A DNA stretch of 64,000 bases, from contig NZ_CAAHFH010000001.1 in the NCBI RefSeq assembly GCF_900890705.1, forward strand, positions 2,480,001 to 2,544,000, given 5' to 3'. Of the stretch, positions 19,700-29,219 are shown in pieces. Position 1 is the stretch's first letter, and each line of letters starts with the position of its first letter. The DNA comes from Pontiella sulfatireligans. Lineage in GTDB: Bacteria; Verrucomicrobiota; Kiritimatiellia; Kiritimatiellales; Pontiellaceae. The translations under genes and the position numbers were made by a program. The notes beneath the pieces are model-generated. The model worked only from the letters and a program-made list of their open reading frames with translations. It was not told the origin of the DNA and ran no database searches.

Positions 19700-20987
19700 G
19701 GTCTTCTTTCCACTTCTTCACTTCGGCGGCCCACTTGCCGGGGCGGGCGTCTTCGGCCGTCAGGACCGGCTTCTTGGCATTGTACTTAAAGCCTTCGAGC
19801 GTCACGTTCTCGATATCAATTTTATAGTGGCCTTCGACGGTATCCTTCACCCCGCCGATCGATGGCCCTCGGAAAAACTTGTTTTCCCAGACCAAGTCCA
19901 GATCGTCGTAGTATTCCTCTGGAATACTCATCATCGCGTGGGTTTTGATCTGCGCGGTTTTGCCGAAGATTACGCGGATGTTTTTCACATAGCTGCCTTC
20001 CGCAAAGATGCCGTCCGTCGCATCGGGATTATGTTTTAGTTCAGCCGCCTTCACGCCGCCCTTGCCCATGGTCACGGCATAGGCACTGCTCTTTGAAACA
20101 ACCCCGTCCACCTTCACCACGCCGTTCATCGCGCTGTGCGGGCCGAACATGACGGCGCAACGGCCGTTTTCGTTCGTCACGTTTTTCGCCGTAATGTCAT
20201 AGATGGCCGTTTTATCGCCCACTGCACCGGTTTCCATGCGAAGAGTTACGCCGCCGTCAGCATAGATATCTTCAAAATGAACCGACTGCGCACCATGCAG
20301 CTGAGTCAGGCCGTAACCGGGACTGGCATTAAAGATACGGCAGTTGCGCACCTTGCCATCGGTCGACCGCGAAACCGGCCATTTGCTGCTGTCGTGCTTC
20401 GTCTGCTGCGGAGTCAGTGTAATGCCGCAATAGACGGAATAGTTATCGCGCACGTCCATGTTTTCGATCAGGAAATTTTTAACCATTTTGGTCAGGATGC
20501 CGCGAACACCGCCGCCCTTGACGCGTACGCGATCGGAATAGTCGATAATGAACGGTCCGCCAACCCCGCGAATGCTGACGTTTTCGATGTAGGCCATTTC
20601 GTCCTTTTCCGTCCACTTTTTCTTATTGGCCGGGCGCTCCGCATCCATCGAAAAAACCACCGTTTTGGTTCCCTCCGGCCAATAGGGCTTGAGTATTGTG
20701 CCTGCTTCGATCAGCAGATGAATATTGGATTTCAGCTTAACGCCCGCCAACCGGTATGTGCCCTTCGGGACAATCAGCCGCCCGCCTCCTTTTTCCGCTA
20801 AATCGTCGATCGCCTTTTGGAAAACCTCGCTCTGGTTCTTCTTTGCACGGTCGTCCACCAGCCCGTAATCGGTTTTAGCGTTTTTGGTGAGTCCGTTCGG
20901 ATCCATGGTTTCGGTGTACTTTGCCTTAACCGACACGTTGAGTGCCGCAAGCACAGCAATTAACAAATAAACCCTAAAACCTTTCAT
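19689..20987 (-). CDS. Secreted right-handed beta-helix polysaccharidase, GH82 iota-carrageenase-like
   Basis: 432 residues, signal peptide 1 to about 22. An N-terminal cap with VFQKAIDDLAEKGGGRLIVP and KGTYRLAGVKLKSNIHLLIE is typical of pectate-lyase-fold enzymes. The centre carries SPGYGLTQLHGAQSVHFEDI (Gln229), GGVTLRMETG (Glu252) and CAVMFGPHSAMNG (His284). From memory, GH82 iota-carrageenase uses a Gln, a Glu 23 residues later, a nearby Asp and a His in an AVMFGPH-like strand. The Gln-Glu spacing here is also 23, but the position two after Glu is Gly rather than Asp. The fold is confident and the GH82 assignment moderate; GH28 or another beta-helix family is the alternative. It lies between two paralogous sulfatases, as expected in a sulfated-galactan locus. 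AGGAGATGGG precedes the ATG. Confidence 0.7.
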   Translation of the reverse strand: MKGFRVYLLIAVLAALNVSVKAKYTETMDPNGLTKNAKTDYGLVDDRAKKNQSEVFQKAIDDLAEKGGGRLIVPKGTYRLAGVKLKSNIHLLIEAGTILKPYWPEGTKTVVFSMDAERPANKKKWTEKDEMAYIENVSIRGVGGPFIIDYSDRVRVKGGGVRGILTKMVKNFLIENMDVRDNYSVYCGITLTPQQTKHDSSKWPVSRSTDGKVRNCRIFNASPGYGLTQLHGAQSVHFEDIYADGGVTLRMETGAVGDKTAIYDITAKNVTNENGRCAVMFGPHSAMNGVVKVDGVVSKSSAYAVTMGKGGVKAAELKHNPDATDGIFAEGSYVKNIRVIFGKTAQIKTHAMMSIPEEYYDDLDLVWENKFFRGPSIGGVKDTVEGHYKIDIENVTLEGFKYNAKKPVLTAEDARPGKWAAEVKKWKEDHGK

Positions 20988-21350
20988 CCCATCTCCTAAT
21001 ATTTAACCTTATATCCCTACATACAACATGAGGGCGCCCGTCCGAAACACTGGATGTGAAACATCTCTTTCCTTTATTTCAAATGACGGACAAACGAAGC
21101 GCCTTATGACAGAGTCACATTCAACCTAAATTGTAAAGGGGTTCAGGCTGCGCTCCACTTCATTATAAGCCGGATTCGTATGTGCCGACTCCCATCAGTG
21201 GGAATTCACAATGTCCCCCGCCCCGAAAGAGAGGTTCGGCAACTGCTGAGAAGCAAGGTGGCGCGAACGGTCGAAGCACGGATTGTCACGCGAACAACGG
21301 ATGCCCCAGCGTCCCTCGATCCAGCCTTCCTGCACTTTCCCATGGGCTTC
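20988..21350. other. 363-bp intergenic region upstream of the beta-helix gene
   Basis: No credible gene on either strand. This is the largest gap inside the leftward sulfatase series, so a promoter for the ten-gene run from 20987 to 2477 probably lies here. I could not assign a -35/-10 pair or an operator with confidence. Confidence 0.5.
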
Positions 21351-22889
21351 TCATTCCTTCGTTTTCAGATCTGGGCGTTCCGAATCGATCTCACGCTCTA
21401 AAACGGCCGCTAGTTGCGCGGTTTTTTCGGGATGCTTCATTTCCAGATTATGCCGTTCCTCGTTGTCTTCCCTGATGTTGTACAGTTGGAAGCTCCGGCC
21501 CTGTTTGCTTTTGATTTCAACCAGCTTCCAGCCATCGCGGGAAATCAGCGCGCTGCTTCCCATCGTCTTGTTGTGATTATTGACAATCACATAGTCATGC
21601 GTCTTGGCCTGAGGCTTGGCCAGCAAAGTCGGCAGATATGAAATGCTGTCCTTACCCTTCGGAACAGCAACGCCGCCGATATCGGCCAGCGTCGCCAAAA
21701 AATCATAATGAGCACTCAGCAGATCGGTCTCGGTTCCGGGCGCAATATGCCCCGGCCAACGGACAATCATCGGGCACTGCATGCCGCCCTGGTAGCCGCT
21801 GCGCTTTAGACCGGCGCGGCCGCCGGCACCGTCAAAGACATCGCCGCATTCGGAGGTGCGCCATTTTTTGTCGGTCAGGTTGGCCTTTTCACCATTCGGA
21901 AGCACCTGTTTCTTAAACGTCGCCTTGGAGCCGTAATACATTTCATGGCCGTTATCGGAACTGAAAAACACAATTGTCTTTTCGTCTAGCCCCTGTTTCT
22001 TCAGCTCCGCCATGATCAGCCCCACGTGGTCGTCGAGCATCTTGATCATGGATGCATATTTTTTCTCGGCCAGCGAGAGCCCGGGATCATCGGCAAAATC
22101 CGGATGCAGCTCAGGAATAGCCACAGGGCCGTGCGGCAGCTGCGTCGGGTGGTACAGGAAGAACGGCTCGTCCTTATGTTCGCGAATATATTTGAGAATG
22201 CCTTCGATAAACACATTCTGCGAATAGGTTTGGCCTCCGTAGCCCACCGGTTCATCCCCCTTCTCACTCGTTTTCCCGCAGTCTGGAAGCGTGTTGCCCT
22301 CCAGCTCGAACCGTTCGCCGTTGCGCCACATGTAGGGAGGGTAAAATCCGTGGCATCGCGCATGGTCATACATGCCCTCATAGAAATCCCAACCGAAACG
22401 CTTAACGCGCTCGTGCCATGTCAGAAATCCGCGGTCGAGCTTGCCGAACTGAGCCGTCTTGTAACCGGCCTGCTGGCCGATCTGCCCCATAAACACTTCA
22501 TGGTCCGGAATGGGGTTCGCCTTGGCTTTCACCTCGGCCATCTGCTTTTGGTATTCCTCTTCGGTGATTTCGCCGGCATCCCGTTTGATCGGAACCCCGG
22601 CCTTGTTGTGCTTCCAGCCGCCCATGCGGCCATCGTGCATACCCGTCGCCAGCGTCCAGCGTGACGGCGCGCAAAAGACCGCGCCATAATAGTTGTTGAA
22701 TTTCATGCCCTCTGCAGCCAGCGCATCAATGTGCGGCGTTTTCACCATCTGCTGCCCGTAGCACCCCAGCATGCCGGGGCCCATATCATCGGCGAAAATC
22801 AAGATGATGTTCGGGTTTTGATTGGCGGGCTGCGCCACACCGGCAAATGCGGCGGCACATATTACAATCAAGGTGTTCAATCGTTTCAT
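21351..22889 (-). CDS. S1-family sulfatase, paralogue B of a duplicated pair
   Basis: 512 residues, signal peptide to about Ala19. Motif FCAPSRWTLATGMHDGRMGG (Cys73), metal ligands in FADDMGPGMLGCYG and FSSDNGHEMYYG, and KLDRGFLTWHERVKRFGWDF near residue 160. It shares most of its sequence with the sulfatase at 18164-19699. Differences concentrate around residues 205-225 and after the DNG, regions that line the substrate pocket, so the two copies may remove sulfate from different positions of the same repeat unit (inference). It is monocistronic or at the end of a short transcript: 148 bp separate it from the upstream phosphoesterase gene and 363 bp lie downstream. Confidence 0.9.
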   Translation of the reverse strand: MKRLNTLIVICAAAFAGVAQPANQNPNIILIFADDMGPGMLGCYGQQMVKTPHIDALAAEGMKFNNYYGAVFCAPSRWTLATGMHDGRMGGWKHNKAGVPIKRDAGEITEEEYQKQMAEVKAKANPIPDHEVFMGQIGQQAGYKTAQFGKLDRGFLTWHERVKRFGWDFYEGMYDHARCHGFYPPYMWRNGERFELEGNTLPDCGKTSEKGDEPVGYGGQTYSQNVFIEGILKYIREHKDEPFFLYHPTQLPHGPVAIPELHPDFADDPGLSLAEKKYASMIKMLDDHVGLIMAELKKQGLDEKTIVFFSSDNGHEMYYGSKATFKKQVLPNGEKANLTDKKWRTSECGDVFDGAGGRAGLKRSGYQGGMQCPMIVRWPGHIAPGTETDLLSAHYDFLATLADIGGVAVPKGKDSISYLPTLLAKPQAKTHDYVIVNNHNKTMGSSALISRDGWKLVEIKSKQGRSFQLYNIREDNEERHNLEMKHPEKTAQLAAVLEREIDSERPDLKTKE

Positions 22890-23037
22890 AATAGCCTCAC
22901 TCTTCAGGGATGCTTGGCATCCAGTGTTCTTTCAAAAAATCCTTCGACAGCTTCTCTTCATTCTCCGGACACCGCAAAACGGTCAAATGCCCCCATGCAA
23001 ATCATCACACTGAATAATTCGTAATTCCTGATTGGGC

Positions 23038-24621
23038 TCAGCGCGTAGCACCAGAAGAGGTAAGTTCGCTTAATTTAAGAGTTCGTGAGTCGATCACCTC
23101 GTCATCAATACTCACCATACTGAACTTGACCTGTGGGTCTGCGGCCTTTGTGTCGAATTCCATCAGGCCAAAGGAACATTTTTCGTTATAGCCCATAATG
23201 AACTCCGACCCCTGGGCCTTTTCCATCAGCGAATGCGTATGTACATTCGTTAGGCGCGAACTCATGACTTCGTACAGATCGCAGCCGCTCGAACGGGGAA
23301 TCTTCCGCATATCTGTGCGGTGGCGATCTGCCGACATCAATACAACGCCAGCGACTTTCTGTTCTTCAATGAAGGAGAAAATTTCTTCCCGCTCATCCGC
23401 AAAGCCGTCCCATGTATCTTTGCTTTTCGGCTTAACGCCCGGTGCATACGGGACGGAAGAGACCAATACCTTGAATGATCCTCTTGATTTTTCCAGGGTT
23501 TGGAAAAGCCATTTTTTCTGAACCGGCCCTAGCATCGAGCCCCCCTCTAAATCACGGTAGTAGCGACAATCGAGCATAATGAAGTGCACATCACCGATAT
23601 AAAAGTCATACCAGCATCCCGGATTCGCGGATTCGCCGCCATAGGAAGGATTATTCCAGTTCTGCTTATAGACTTCCCAAACCGTGCGTTTCCATGGAGG
23701 AGTTTCTATTTGCGGGCCCGGATTGCAATCGTTCAGGCCAAAGTCATGGTCATCATAAATCGTATAAACCGGCACCCTTGCAACCAGCGCACGCCAATCC
23801 GGCTGACTCTGCCGGCGGTAGTAGCAATAGCGTTGGGTCAACGTATGTTCCGGATCATCGATATAGACATTGTCGCCCAATAGAAGCAACGCATTCAAAT
23901 CGTGCGACCCAATCGTTTTCCACATCCGTTCATACTGCGGGGTAAAGCCCGCACCGCCGCCAAAGGCCACCCGGAACACAGCAGCATTTCCAGCCGACGG
24001 AAACGTCTTGAACGAAGCGTCCTGACCCACCGGCTCCCCCTTGATCAACAATCGATAGCGGTATTCCGTGTTCGGCTTAAGATCTCTAACCTGAATGACC
24101 GCCGTATAGTCCTGAGCGGCGTTCGAACGCCCCTTTACGCGGACCACCTTGCCTTCAGAAGACTCCACCTCTATCGACACATCGGTCTCTTCCAATGTTC
24201 GAACCCAGATGCGTACGGAATCTGAGGTCATGCTCCCCAGCATCGGACCATGCAGCAACATTGAACCGTTCTCCTTAATCCAGTCCCCGACGGCCGGCTG
24301 ATCATACAGCGGCTGAAATGCGCCGCGCGGCCCAGCGGAAAAACGCTCAATAGGCAAACCGAGTTGAACGGCCGTCTGGGCATGGAGGAACGCCGCTTCA
24401 GCATCCCCCTTTTGACAATATGCCATGGCCAATACATATTCGTGTTCAGCCTCACTGATGGGGCTGTTCTTTTTCTTTGGGGTCGTTGCCGCCATCTTGA
24501 TCGCATCGTCAACCTGCCCCTTTGCCAATAAACGAACCGCACCACGCCCCGGATCGTGCTGCGCACGCACCAAGGTTGAGCAGATCAACACCACCATTAA
24601 CAACAAACACCTAGTCTTCAT
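23038..24621 (-). CDS. Secreted PhoD-like metallophosphoesterase
   Basis: 527 residues, signal peptide 1-20. A short helical N-terminal part (AEHEYVLAMAYCQKGDAEAA, TPR-like, 58-77) is followed by a fibronectin-like domain (about 120-205, GPMLGSMTSDSVRIWVRT). The PhoD-type catalytic domain has LLLGDN (247-251), YDDHDFG (289-295) and MSADRHRTD (429-437), which together supply the two-metal site. The family contains alkaline phosphatases/phosphodiesterases. What it cleaves in a sulfatase locus is unclear: a phosphate scavenger role or side activity on sulfate esters are both possible. GGGAGAACGTT precedes the ATG. It is co-directional with the sulfatases on both sides. Confidence 0.85.
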   Translation of the reverse strand: MKTRCLLLMVVLICSTLVRAQHDPGRGAVRLLAKGQVDDAIKMAATTPKKKNSPISEAEHEYVLAMAYCQKGDAEAAFLHAQTAVQLGLPIERFSAGPRGAFQPLYDQPAVGDWIKENGSMLLHGPMLGSMTSDSVRIWVRTLEETDVSIEVESSEGKVVRVKGRSNAAQDYTAVIQVRDLKPNTEYRYRLLIKGEPVGQDASFKTFPSAGNAAVFRVAFGGGAGFTPQYERMWKTIGSHDLNALLLLGDNVYIDDPEHTLTQRYCYYRRQSQPDWRALVARVPVYTIYDDHDFGLNDCNPGPQIETPPWKRTVWEVYKQNWNNPSYGGESANPGCWYDFYIGDVHFIMLDCRYYRDLEGGSMLGPVQKKWLFQTLEKSRGSFKVLVSSVPYAPGVKPKSKDTWDGFADEREEIFSFIEEQKVAGVVLMSADRHRTDMRKIPRSSGCDLYEVMSSRLTNVHTHSLMEKAQGSEFIMGYNEKCSFGLMEFDTKAADPQVKFSMVSIDDEVIDSRTLKLSELTSSGATR

Positions 24622-24872
24622 AACGTTCTCCCGGAATCAGTTCCAAACCGCAATTACCCGCTCGTACTGTCATCAGCGGCACAATCACTTTGTTCATCCG
24701 CATCATCTAACCTGACGCTCGACACATCTGTATGAGGACAACCGGAACTTATCGCAATTTTCCCATAGGCCGCAGAGGATCCTCTTCCCAGTGCTGGGGA
24801 AACTGATGATTTCAGTTCCGTCTCCTTCACACCCCCAGTAATCCCATGAGAATAAAGGTTGATTTAGTCATC

Positions 24873-26288
24873 CTATTTTTTTGTCCCGGGTTTGGGGGTT
24901 CTTTGAATATGAGCGTCCAGCGCCTTTGCGAGACGCTCCGCAATTTCCGGATGATCCTTGATCACGTTATTGCTTTCGCCGATATCGTCTTTCAGGTTGT
25001 AAAGCGTCGGTCCTTTGGTGTCGCGCTTGGTGGCCTTGACTTTGAAGAGCTCTTTTTTGTGGTATTTCCAATCTCCGGAACGAACCGCGTTGTGCACGAA
25101 GAAATAATATTCATGCGGCGTTTTAGCGCCGTCTTTGGCCGTGAGCATATCGGTGATGTTCATGCCGTCCAGCTCCGCCTCCGGAAGTTGGGCTCCGGTG
25201 ATATGCGCGAGGGTCGGCAGCAGATCCATGGAGAGCGCCATTTCGGAGCAGGTGCTTCCCGCTGGAATATGTCCCGGCCACTTGATGATGGCCGGCACCC
25301 GCTGACCGCCTTCAAAGCTGGTCATCTTGCCTTCAAAGAGCGGCAGCGCACATCCGCCGTGATCACCTTTGATCAGCCACGGGCCGTTGTCTGAGGTGAA
25401 AATTACGATGGTGTTTCCATCGATCCCCAACTCGCTAAGATGCTTCATAATGCGCCCAGCGTTGTGATCAATCTCCTCAATCACATCTCCATAGAGCCCG
25501 CGAGCGCTCTTCCCTTTAAAGTCGGAGGAAGCAAACAGCGGGGTGTGCGGCATGGAGTTGGCCAGATAAAGGAAGAACGGCTTTTCCGCCTTCACGCTCT
25601 CGCTGATAAACTTGATGCCTTCATCCGCATAGCGCCGGGTAATGGTGGACTGGTCGGCGGGAAACTCGATGCACTCCTCGTTGCGCATCAGCGGAACCTT
25701 GTCTTTTAAAGATCGCGGATTACCATTGTTGAGCTTGCCAGTGAAAGCGTCGTCCAAGGTTTGGAAACTTTGCTCGTCTCGAAAAAGGCAGTCCTTCGAA
25801 TATTTCATGTTCTTCGCTGGATACATGTCGTTCGAGTAGGGAATTCCGTAGTAGGAATCGAATCCCTGGTTGGTCGGAAGGAATTCTAATTCATCGCCCA
25901 GATGCCATTTGCCGACGGCGGCCGTGGCATAACCCGCACTCTTAAGCATTTCAGCCATCGTCGTGTGTTCCGGTGGTAGGCCCTTATGGCCACGGTTCGG
26001 AAAAAACACACCGGTCACGCCGACCCGGTACGGATAGCAGCCGGTAAGAAAGGCTGCCCGCGAGGCTGAGCAGACCGGCGACGCCACGTAAAAGTCGGTA
26101 AAGCGCATGCCCTCTCTGGCCAGCTGATCCACATGCGGCGTTTTAATGTCCGGCGAGCCGTAGCACCCCAGATCCTGATAGCCCTGGTCGTCATTCAGGA
26201 TAATGATAACATTCGGTTTTGGCGCCGCTGCAGCATTCAGCATGCCGCCTGCAAAAAAAAGAAGAGCCAGTACGGTTTTTTTTAACAT
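24873..26288 (-). CDS. S1-family sulfatase with CSASR motif
   Basis: 471 residues from the ATG at 26288, chosen because GAGGA lies ten bases upstream; the frame is open for 63 more bases. Signal peptide 1 to about 22. Motif VCSASRAAFLTGCYPYRVGV (Cys73), metal ligands in LNDDQGYQDLGCYG and FTSDNGPWLIKGDHGG, and KWHLGDELEFLPTNQGFDSY. The C-terminus ends HIQRTPKPGTKK. Within this window it resembles classical arylsulfatase A-type enzymes most. It is downstream of the DUF1080 gene by 70 bases and upstream of the phosphoesterase by 251 bases. Confidence 0.9.
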   Translation of the reverse strand: MLKKTVLALLFFAGGMLNAAAAPKPNVIIILNDDQGYQDLGCYGSPDIKTPHVDQLAREGMRFTDFYVASPVCSASRAAFLTGCYPYRVGVTGVFFPNRGHKGLPPEHTTMAEMLKSAGYATAAVGKWHLGDELEFLPTNQGFDSYYGIPYSNDMYPAKNMKYSKDCLFRDEQSFQTLDDAFTGKLNNGNPRSLKDKVPLMRNEECIEFPADQSTITRRYADEGIKFISESVKAEKPFFLYLANSMPHTPLFASSDFKGKSARGLYGDVIEEIDHNAGRIMKHLSELGIDGNTIVIFTSDNGPWLIKGDHGGCALPLFEGKMTSFEGGQRVPAIIKWPGHIPAGSTCSEMALSMDLLPTLAHITGAQLPEAELDGMNITDMLTAKDGAKTPHEYYFFVHNAVRSGDWKYHKKELFKVKATKRDTKGPTLYNLKDDIGESNNVIKDHPEIAERLAKALDAHIQRTPKPGTKK

Positions 26289-26358
26289 GATTTTCATTCC
26301 TCGGTTTAAACTGCCGTGTGTTCGCCCAGCATGGGCATCAAATGCTTGCAAGCGATCA

Positions 26359-27096
26359 TCAAGGACTCACGGTCAGACTTCGGATTACCACCGGCCCATG
26401 GTCGCCCTGAATGACAATAGCCCCCGTTGCGGCCTCCCCGCTCAATGGGCTGGAACGGGTCGGACCGGTCACTTCAGCATTCTGCTGAACGAGCTGCCCA
26501 TTCACATGGACAGAAATGAACCGTGCATTTCCCGTCTTATTGCCCTGCACGTCAAAGCGGGGCGCACGGAACACAATATCCATTTCCTGCCATTCGCCCG
26601 GAGCTTTCGCCGCATTCACCATCGGAGCAGTGCCTTCAAATCCCTGCCCCTTTCCCGTTGCATCTGCAGGCCGTCCTTTTCCCCAACGCTGGTACACTCC
26701 TCCAAGATCACTGAACTTAGGTTTCTTTACACCAAAGCTATCGAGAATCTGGATTTCATAGCGGCCCATCAGATAGATCCCTACATTGGATTTTTTCGGC
26801 ACCATGAATTCGAGATGAACGGAAACGTCGCCGTACTCCTTTTTGGTGAAGAGATAGTCTGCTTTGTTTTTTTTGGATCCGTTACTCAATATCCCGCCCG
26901 ATTTCCCCGCATGCGGTATTGTTTCGAGCATCGGTTTTTCCGGCACGGCCGATGCCTTCGTAACGAGCGACCAACCGCTGGCCTTTCTAAAGTTCGAGAG
27001 TACGTCCCCGGCAATAAGTTCGTCTCCAGCACGAACAGCACCACTCCCCAGAAGCAGGGCCGTCACAACACCATATCCAACTTTAAGCACAGTCAT
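26359..27096 (-). CDS. Secreted DUF1080 (3-keto-disaccharide hydrolase-type) protein
   Basis: 245 residues, signal peptide 1 to about 23 (LLLGSGAVRAG). The remainder is the DUF1080 concanavalin-like jelly-roll: ILSNGSKKNKADYLFTKKEY, VHLEFMVPKKSNVGIYLMGR, YEIQILDSFG, GGVYQRW, GEWQEMDIVFRAPRF and HGPVVIRSLTV. Members bind or cleave carbohydrates, and some hydrolyse 3-keto-glycosides made by extracellular oxidoreductases. That would fit a locus with haem redox proteins, but no 3-dehydrogenase gene is present here. Only 17 bases separate its start from the stop of the upstream propeller glycosidase, so the two are co-transcribed. Confidence 0.88.
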   Translation of the reverse strand: MTVLKVGYGVVTALLLGSGAVRAGDELIAGDVLSNFRKASGWSLVTKASAVPEKPMLETIPHAGKSGGILSNGSKKNKADYLFTKKEYGDVSVHLEFMVPKKSNVGIYLMGRYEIQILDSFGVKKPKFSDLGGVYQRWGKGRPADATGKGQGFEGTAPMVNAAKAPGEWQEMDIVFRAPRFDVQGNKTGNARFISVHVNGQLVQQNAEVTGPTRSSPLSGEAATGAIVIQGDHGPVVIRSLTVSP

Positions 27097-27113
27097 AATA
27101 ATTTCCTCTTTCC

Positions 27114-28808
27114 CTAACGGATTTGTTCTCCGGGCAATGCAGTTGTTTTGCTGAAGGTCTCAACCGGACGACCGGCGCTTTCCAGCAGCACCGTGGCGGT
27201 CTGCTTGCTTCCTTTGGGGAGGGATGAATCGCAAACCAGCCTCACCATCGCCTTCTCAAACGGCTTCAGGGCGCGCACGGTTCCGGAGGCAATCTGCTTT
27301 TCCTTGCCTTCCTTGCCGACCAGCACCTTGACGGTCGATTTTTCAGAGGTCTTCTCGCCAAAGTTCTGCACTTCAACATACGCTTCGAGGCCGGCATCGG
27401 TGAATTCAAACTTCGGTGAAAGAGCGGAAAGCATCGGTACCGCTGACTCCATTCCCGGCAGGCGCACCCAGCCGAACAGAATCTTGCCCGCCGCGGTTTT
27501 TCCGAGCAGCTTCCCGGCAAAGTTATCGGCCGTAAAGCCGTTGCCTTTGCCGTCGAACGTCACAATCAGATCCGCGCCGTCCTTTTCGGTTCTGAGCACC
27601 TTGCTTCCCCGGCCATAGTTAACCTCTTCCGACGCGCCAAAACGCAGCGCACCAAGATCAATGTCCATATGCGGATTAAAGCCCTCTTCCGCCATCACCT
27701 TCATCCGAATTTCACGGGTATCCGCCGTGATCGGCTCGGCGTTCAGCAGCGAGATCAGCCGTGGCACGACCACCGGAATAATAATGTTTTTCGAGTTATG
27801 AATATCATTGGGCAGATCGGAATATTTATCGCTGTCGATCACGGCAAAATGCGCCTGAACCGGCCGGCCATGCTTGTCCTGCAAAAAGCGGATGCGTTCA
27901 TATTTATACCAATCGAGCTTGGTGCCGTCTTCATAGCGGGCAATGCCGGGCGCATAGGCTTCCCCCGGCTCGGTCTTCCAATGAAAGCCGTCCAGCGAGC
28001 GCAGGTAATAGGCAATCCGCCCCTTCCAATCGTTGACGATGATATGATACTGCACATCGTCTTTCCACATGACCGGATCTTCAAATACGCCGGGCACCTT
28101 GGGATAGACCGACTCCGCGCTGACCTCCGACCAATCATCTCTACCGTCTTTGCTGGCCCACATATAGCCCCGGCGCGAAACAGCAATCACCGAACCATCC
28201 GACCGCGGAGTGAACGAAAAGTTGACGTAGTTCTTGAAGGCATACCGCTCGCGCTTATCAAAGTTATAGGTGCCGGCTTTCCACGGACCGTCCAAACTCT
28301 TGGAATAATAGAAGCGGCCATGGGTTGAATAGACCATATATTCGCCCTTGGCATTCTGATACAGCTCCGGGTTGTGGCCCGGCCCAATCCAGTCGCGATA
28401 CGTATACGGACCCATTGGGTGGTCGGCTGTTGCATGAACAATTTCCGAATCAAAATAGCCGAAATGGCCGCGTGGCTCATTCTCCGGCCAACGCGCAGTG
28501 AACATATGATATGTTCCGTCGTCGGCTTTGAGCACATCCGCGCACCAATACGACCATGCCGGATCTTCGATGCCGTTGCTGAGATCGCGCGGCTTAACGT
28601 TGTCGCCGCCCCACGTGTCGCTAGTCAGCGGCGCCATGATCGGCATCGGTTCAAACAGATCAATGAATTGTCCGCCGGGCACAAGGTTTTTCCACTCCGC
28701 CGGGCGTTCGCGAGCTTCCACGGCGGCTTTTTTCGGAATTTTGGCCTCTCCGTTCATTGTGGAAAATGCCACCAGCAAAACCGCGGTTGGAATCATTATC
28801 TGCTTCAT
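27114..28808 (-). CDS. Secreted five-bladed beta-propeller glycosidase-like protein (GH43/GH117-type fold)
   Basis: 564 residues from the ATG at 28808 (the frame opens one codon earlier with TTG). Signal peptide 1 to about 21. Propeller elements with acidic residues placed as in GH43/GH117-like enzymes are seen: IEDPAWSYWCADVLKADDGT, GHFGYFDSEIVHATADHPMG, HNPELYQNAKGEYMVYSTHG, GVFEDPVMWKDDVQYHIIVN and IRFLQDKHGRPVQAHFAVID. A C-terminal immunoglobulin-like domain runs from about 450 to 564. I do not recognise the exact family; 3,6-anhydrogalactosidases of agar and carrageenan pathways share this fold, which would suit the locus, but that is inference. It is the first gene of the leftward series, with a 400-bp non-coding region upstream. 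Confidence 0.7.
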   Translation of the reverse strand: MKQIMIPTAVLLVAFSTMNGEAKIPKKAAVEARERPAEWKNLVPGGQFIDLFEPMPIMAPLTSDTWGGDNVKPRDLSNGIEDPAWSYWCADVLKADDGTYHMFTARWPENEPRGHFGYFDSEIVHATADHPMGPYTYRDWIGPGHNPELYQNAKGEYMVYSTHGRFYYSKSLDGPWKAGTYNFDKRERYAFKNYVNFSFTPRSDGSVIAVSRRGYMWASKDGRDDWSEVSAESVYPKVPGVFEDPVMWKDDVQYHIIVNDWKGRIAYYLRSLDGFHWKTEPGEAYAPGIARYEDGTKLDWYKYERIRFLQDKHGRPVQAHFAVIDSDKYSDLPNDIHNSKNIIIPVVVPRLISLLNAEPITADTREIRMKVMAEEGFNPHMDIDLGALRFGASEEVNYGRGSKVLRTEKDGADLIVTFDGKGNGFTADNFAGKLLGKTAAGKILFGWVRLPGMESAVPMLSALSPKFEFTDAGLEAYVEVQNFGEKTSEKSTVKVLVGKEGKEKQIASGTVRALKPFEKAMVRLVCDSSLPKGSKQTATVLLESAGRPVETFSKTTALPGEQIR

Positions 28809-28811
28809 CAA

Positions 28812-29219
28812 TTGGGACTCCCCATTCGTTCGTTCTTTTCAAAGCTGAGCTCTCGCCGGCTATGCACTCAAGATGCAGGTTCAAACGAACCGGCATTACG
28901 TCTACGACGCAGGCGGAACCAGACTTTTGGACATGCTGTTCCTTTATAACCTGTCCGTCCGCCCGCGGCTCATTCTTCGCCAGTGAATCGGTTCAACACA
29001 GACGCATACCACCCATAAATCCATTTCGCGAATGGTTTAAGATACTACACGGGTCTAAACGACGATATCCGCAGTTGCGTAAATGATATGCGCTATTTAG
29101 CCAACCGCCCTCAGGCGGCAGAAGTTCGAGAGATATTCAGCGCCCGAGCCGCTGCAAAGGCGCAGAATCATGGCCGAAGTTGTTTTAACCATTTTCATGC
29201 GGCCATGCTTCCGAGAAGG
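28812..29219. other. Intergenic region between the polysaccharide locus and fmt
   Basis: No intact gene seen. It separates the last gene before it on the minus strand (fmt, stop at 29220) from the start of the propeller-glycosidase gene. A promoter for the sulfatase series is expected at its left end. A minus-strand TTATAAAGGAACAGC sequence near 28950 looks like a TATA-type -10 with a Shine-Dalgarno, but it opens only an 11-codon frame. Confidence 0.45.

Noticed and set aside
22895..23000. Minus-strand peptide ending KDFLKEHWMPSIPEE between the phosphoesterase and a sulfatase
   Set aside because: Could be the 3' stub of a lost gene, but too short to assign and without a start codon or homologue I recognise.
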